From JAICMB01 sp035295125 (GTDB lineage: Bacteria > Acidobacteriota > Terriglobia > Bryobacterales > Bryobacteraceae): a stretch of DNA of 64,000 nt. The translations under genes and the position numbers were made by a program. The notes under the pieces were generated by a model that was given only the letters and a program-made list of their open reading frames with translations, was not told where the DNA came from and ran no database searches. The stretch lies in assembly GCA_035295125.1 (NCBI GenBank), contig DATGJP010000115.1:62001-126000 (forward strand). Reading direction: 5' to 3'. The number at the start of each line of letters is the position of its first letter. Position 1 is the first letter of the stretch. Positions 63,727 through 64,000 of this stretch are shown here, one piece after another.

Positions 63727-63742
63727 ATCGTATAGACACAAT
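63727..63742. promoter_or_regulatory. Possible GntR operator ahead of the regulator gene
   Basis: ATCGTATAGACACAAT fits the symmetric pattern AT-n-GT-n-T-nn-A-n-AC-n-AT expected for FCD-type GntR sites (T-n-GT...AC-n-A), 9 bases before the GTG start. It suggests autoregulation. Evidence is symmetry and position only. Confidence 0.45.
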
Positions 63743-63827
63743 AGGCCAATAGCCGTAGACTATTTGATTTGCTGATTTATGTCAAGCCGTTTCGGTGTAC
63801 TTAAAATGTCAGCCGAGCGCCCAGCTT

Positions 63828-64000
63828 CTATTGTGGCGCCGACGACGGACCCGCCTTCCGCTCCTCCGCGGCCAGCCTGTCCACAATCTGCCGCTCCCGC
63901 TCGGCCTCCTTCGATCGATGCAGCCGGAAATACAGCGCCGCGAGATCCGCATGCGCGGGCATGAAGTTCGGCCGCGCGCCGGTGACTGCCTCCAGGTCGG
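63828..64000 (-). CDS. TPR protein, C-terminal end (partial)
   Basis: The last 57 codons of a gene that starts beyond the window. The fragment reads LEAVTGARPNFMPAHADLAA then LYFRLHRSKEAERERQIVDR and a short basic/Pro end, the pattern of a last TPR helix pair. Nothing more can be said of the whole protein. Confidence 0.7.
   Translation of the reverse strand, partial: DLEAVTGARPNFMPAHADLAALYFRLHRSKEAERERQIVDRLAAEERKAGPSSAPQ

Overview
The window looks like a chromosomal segment of an acidobacterium close to Solibacter/Bryobacter. This is inferred from gene types, not from a marker gene. The clues are a PadR regulator paired with a long MacB/FtsX-type permease that has a PadR-linked N-terminal segment, two Oar-like TonB receptors with an N-terminal carboxypeptidase-regulatory domain, a split ATP-synthase operon whose b subunit has a signal peptide, many S9/M28/amidohydrolase exported enzymes, fairly high GC, and short palindromic repeats in the gaps.

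1-12.5 kb is a fluoride-response island. I find four fluoride (crcB-motif) riboswitch aptamers by sequence and pairing. They lie ahead of enolase (minus), of an antiporter-CrcB-DUF190-DUF190-USP-ATPase operon (plus), and of each of two dynamin-like GTPase genes (minus). Enolase is the classical fluoride target. The dynamin pair, a metallophosphoesterase between them, a protein with a possible PH-like segment and an AAA-type ATPase are not part of the textbook fluoride response and look like a new module. The CrcB here lacks the second membrane helix.

12.7-20.4 kb holds a PiT phosphate transporter and an ATP synthase operon (b', b, delta, alpha, gamma, beta, epsilon; no a or c). 20.7-31.5 kb is mixed housekeeping: a roadblock/LC7 protein, a zinc-ribbon protein, a TPR protein, PadR with its permease, a MOSC protein, an Asp/Glu racemase, a DUF4126 protein and an M28 peptidase. 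31.9-41.1 kb has a zinc-ribbon Ser/Thr kinase with a beta-propeller, a histidine kinase/NarL pair, and an Oar-like receptor followed by two related membrane proteins.

41.0-63.7 kb is one long minus-strand block with very tight spacing. It runs GntR-cupin fusion, TDO-like protein, TonB receptor, S9 peptidase, BNR protein, amidohydrolase, PLP enzyme, amino-acid permease, cyclase-family hydrolase, IorA, IorB, an aminobenzoyl-CoA-type monooxygenase/reductase, SDR, enoyl-CoA hydratase, RidA. It reads as capture of peptides at the outer membrane followed by catabolism of an indole/aromatic amino acid. One attractive but untested route is isatin -> isatinate -> anthraniloyl-CoA, which would explain why no CoA ligase is present. 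The window ends inside a TPR protein.
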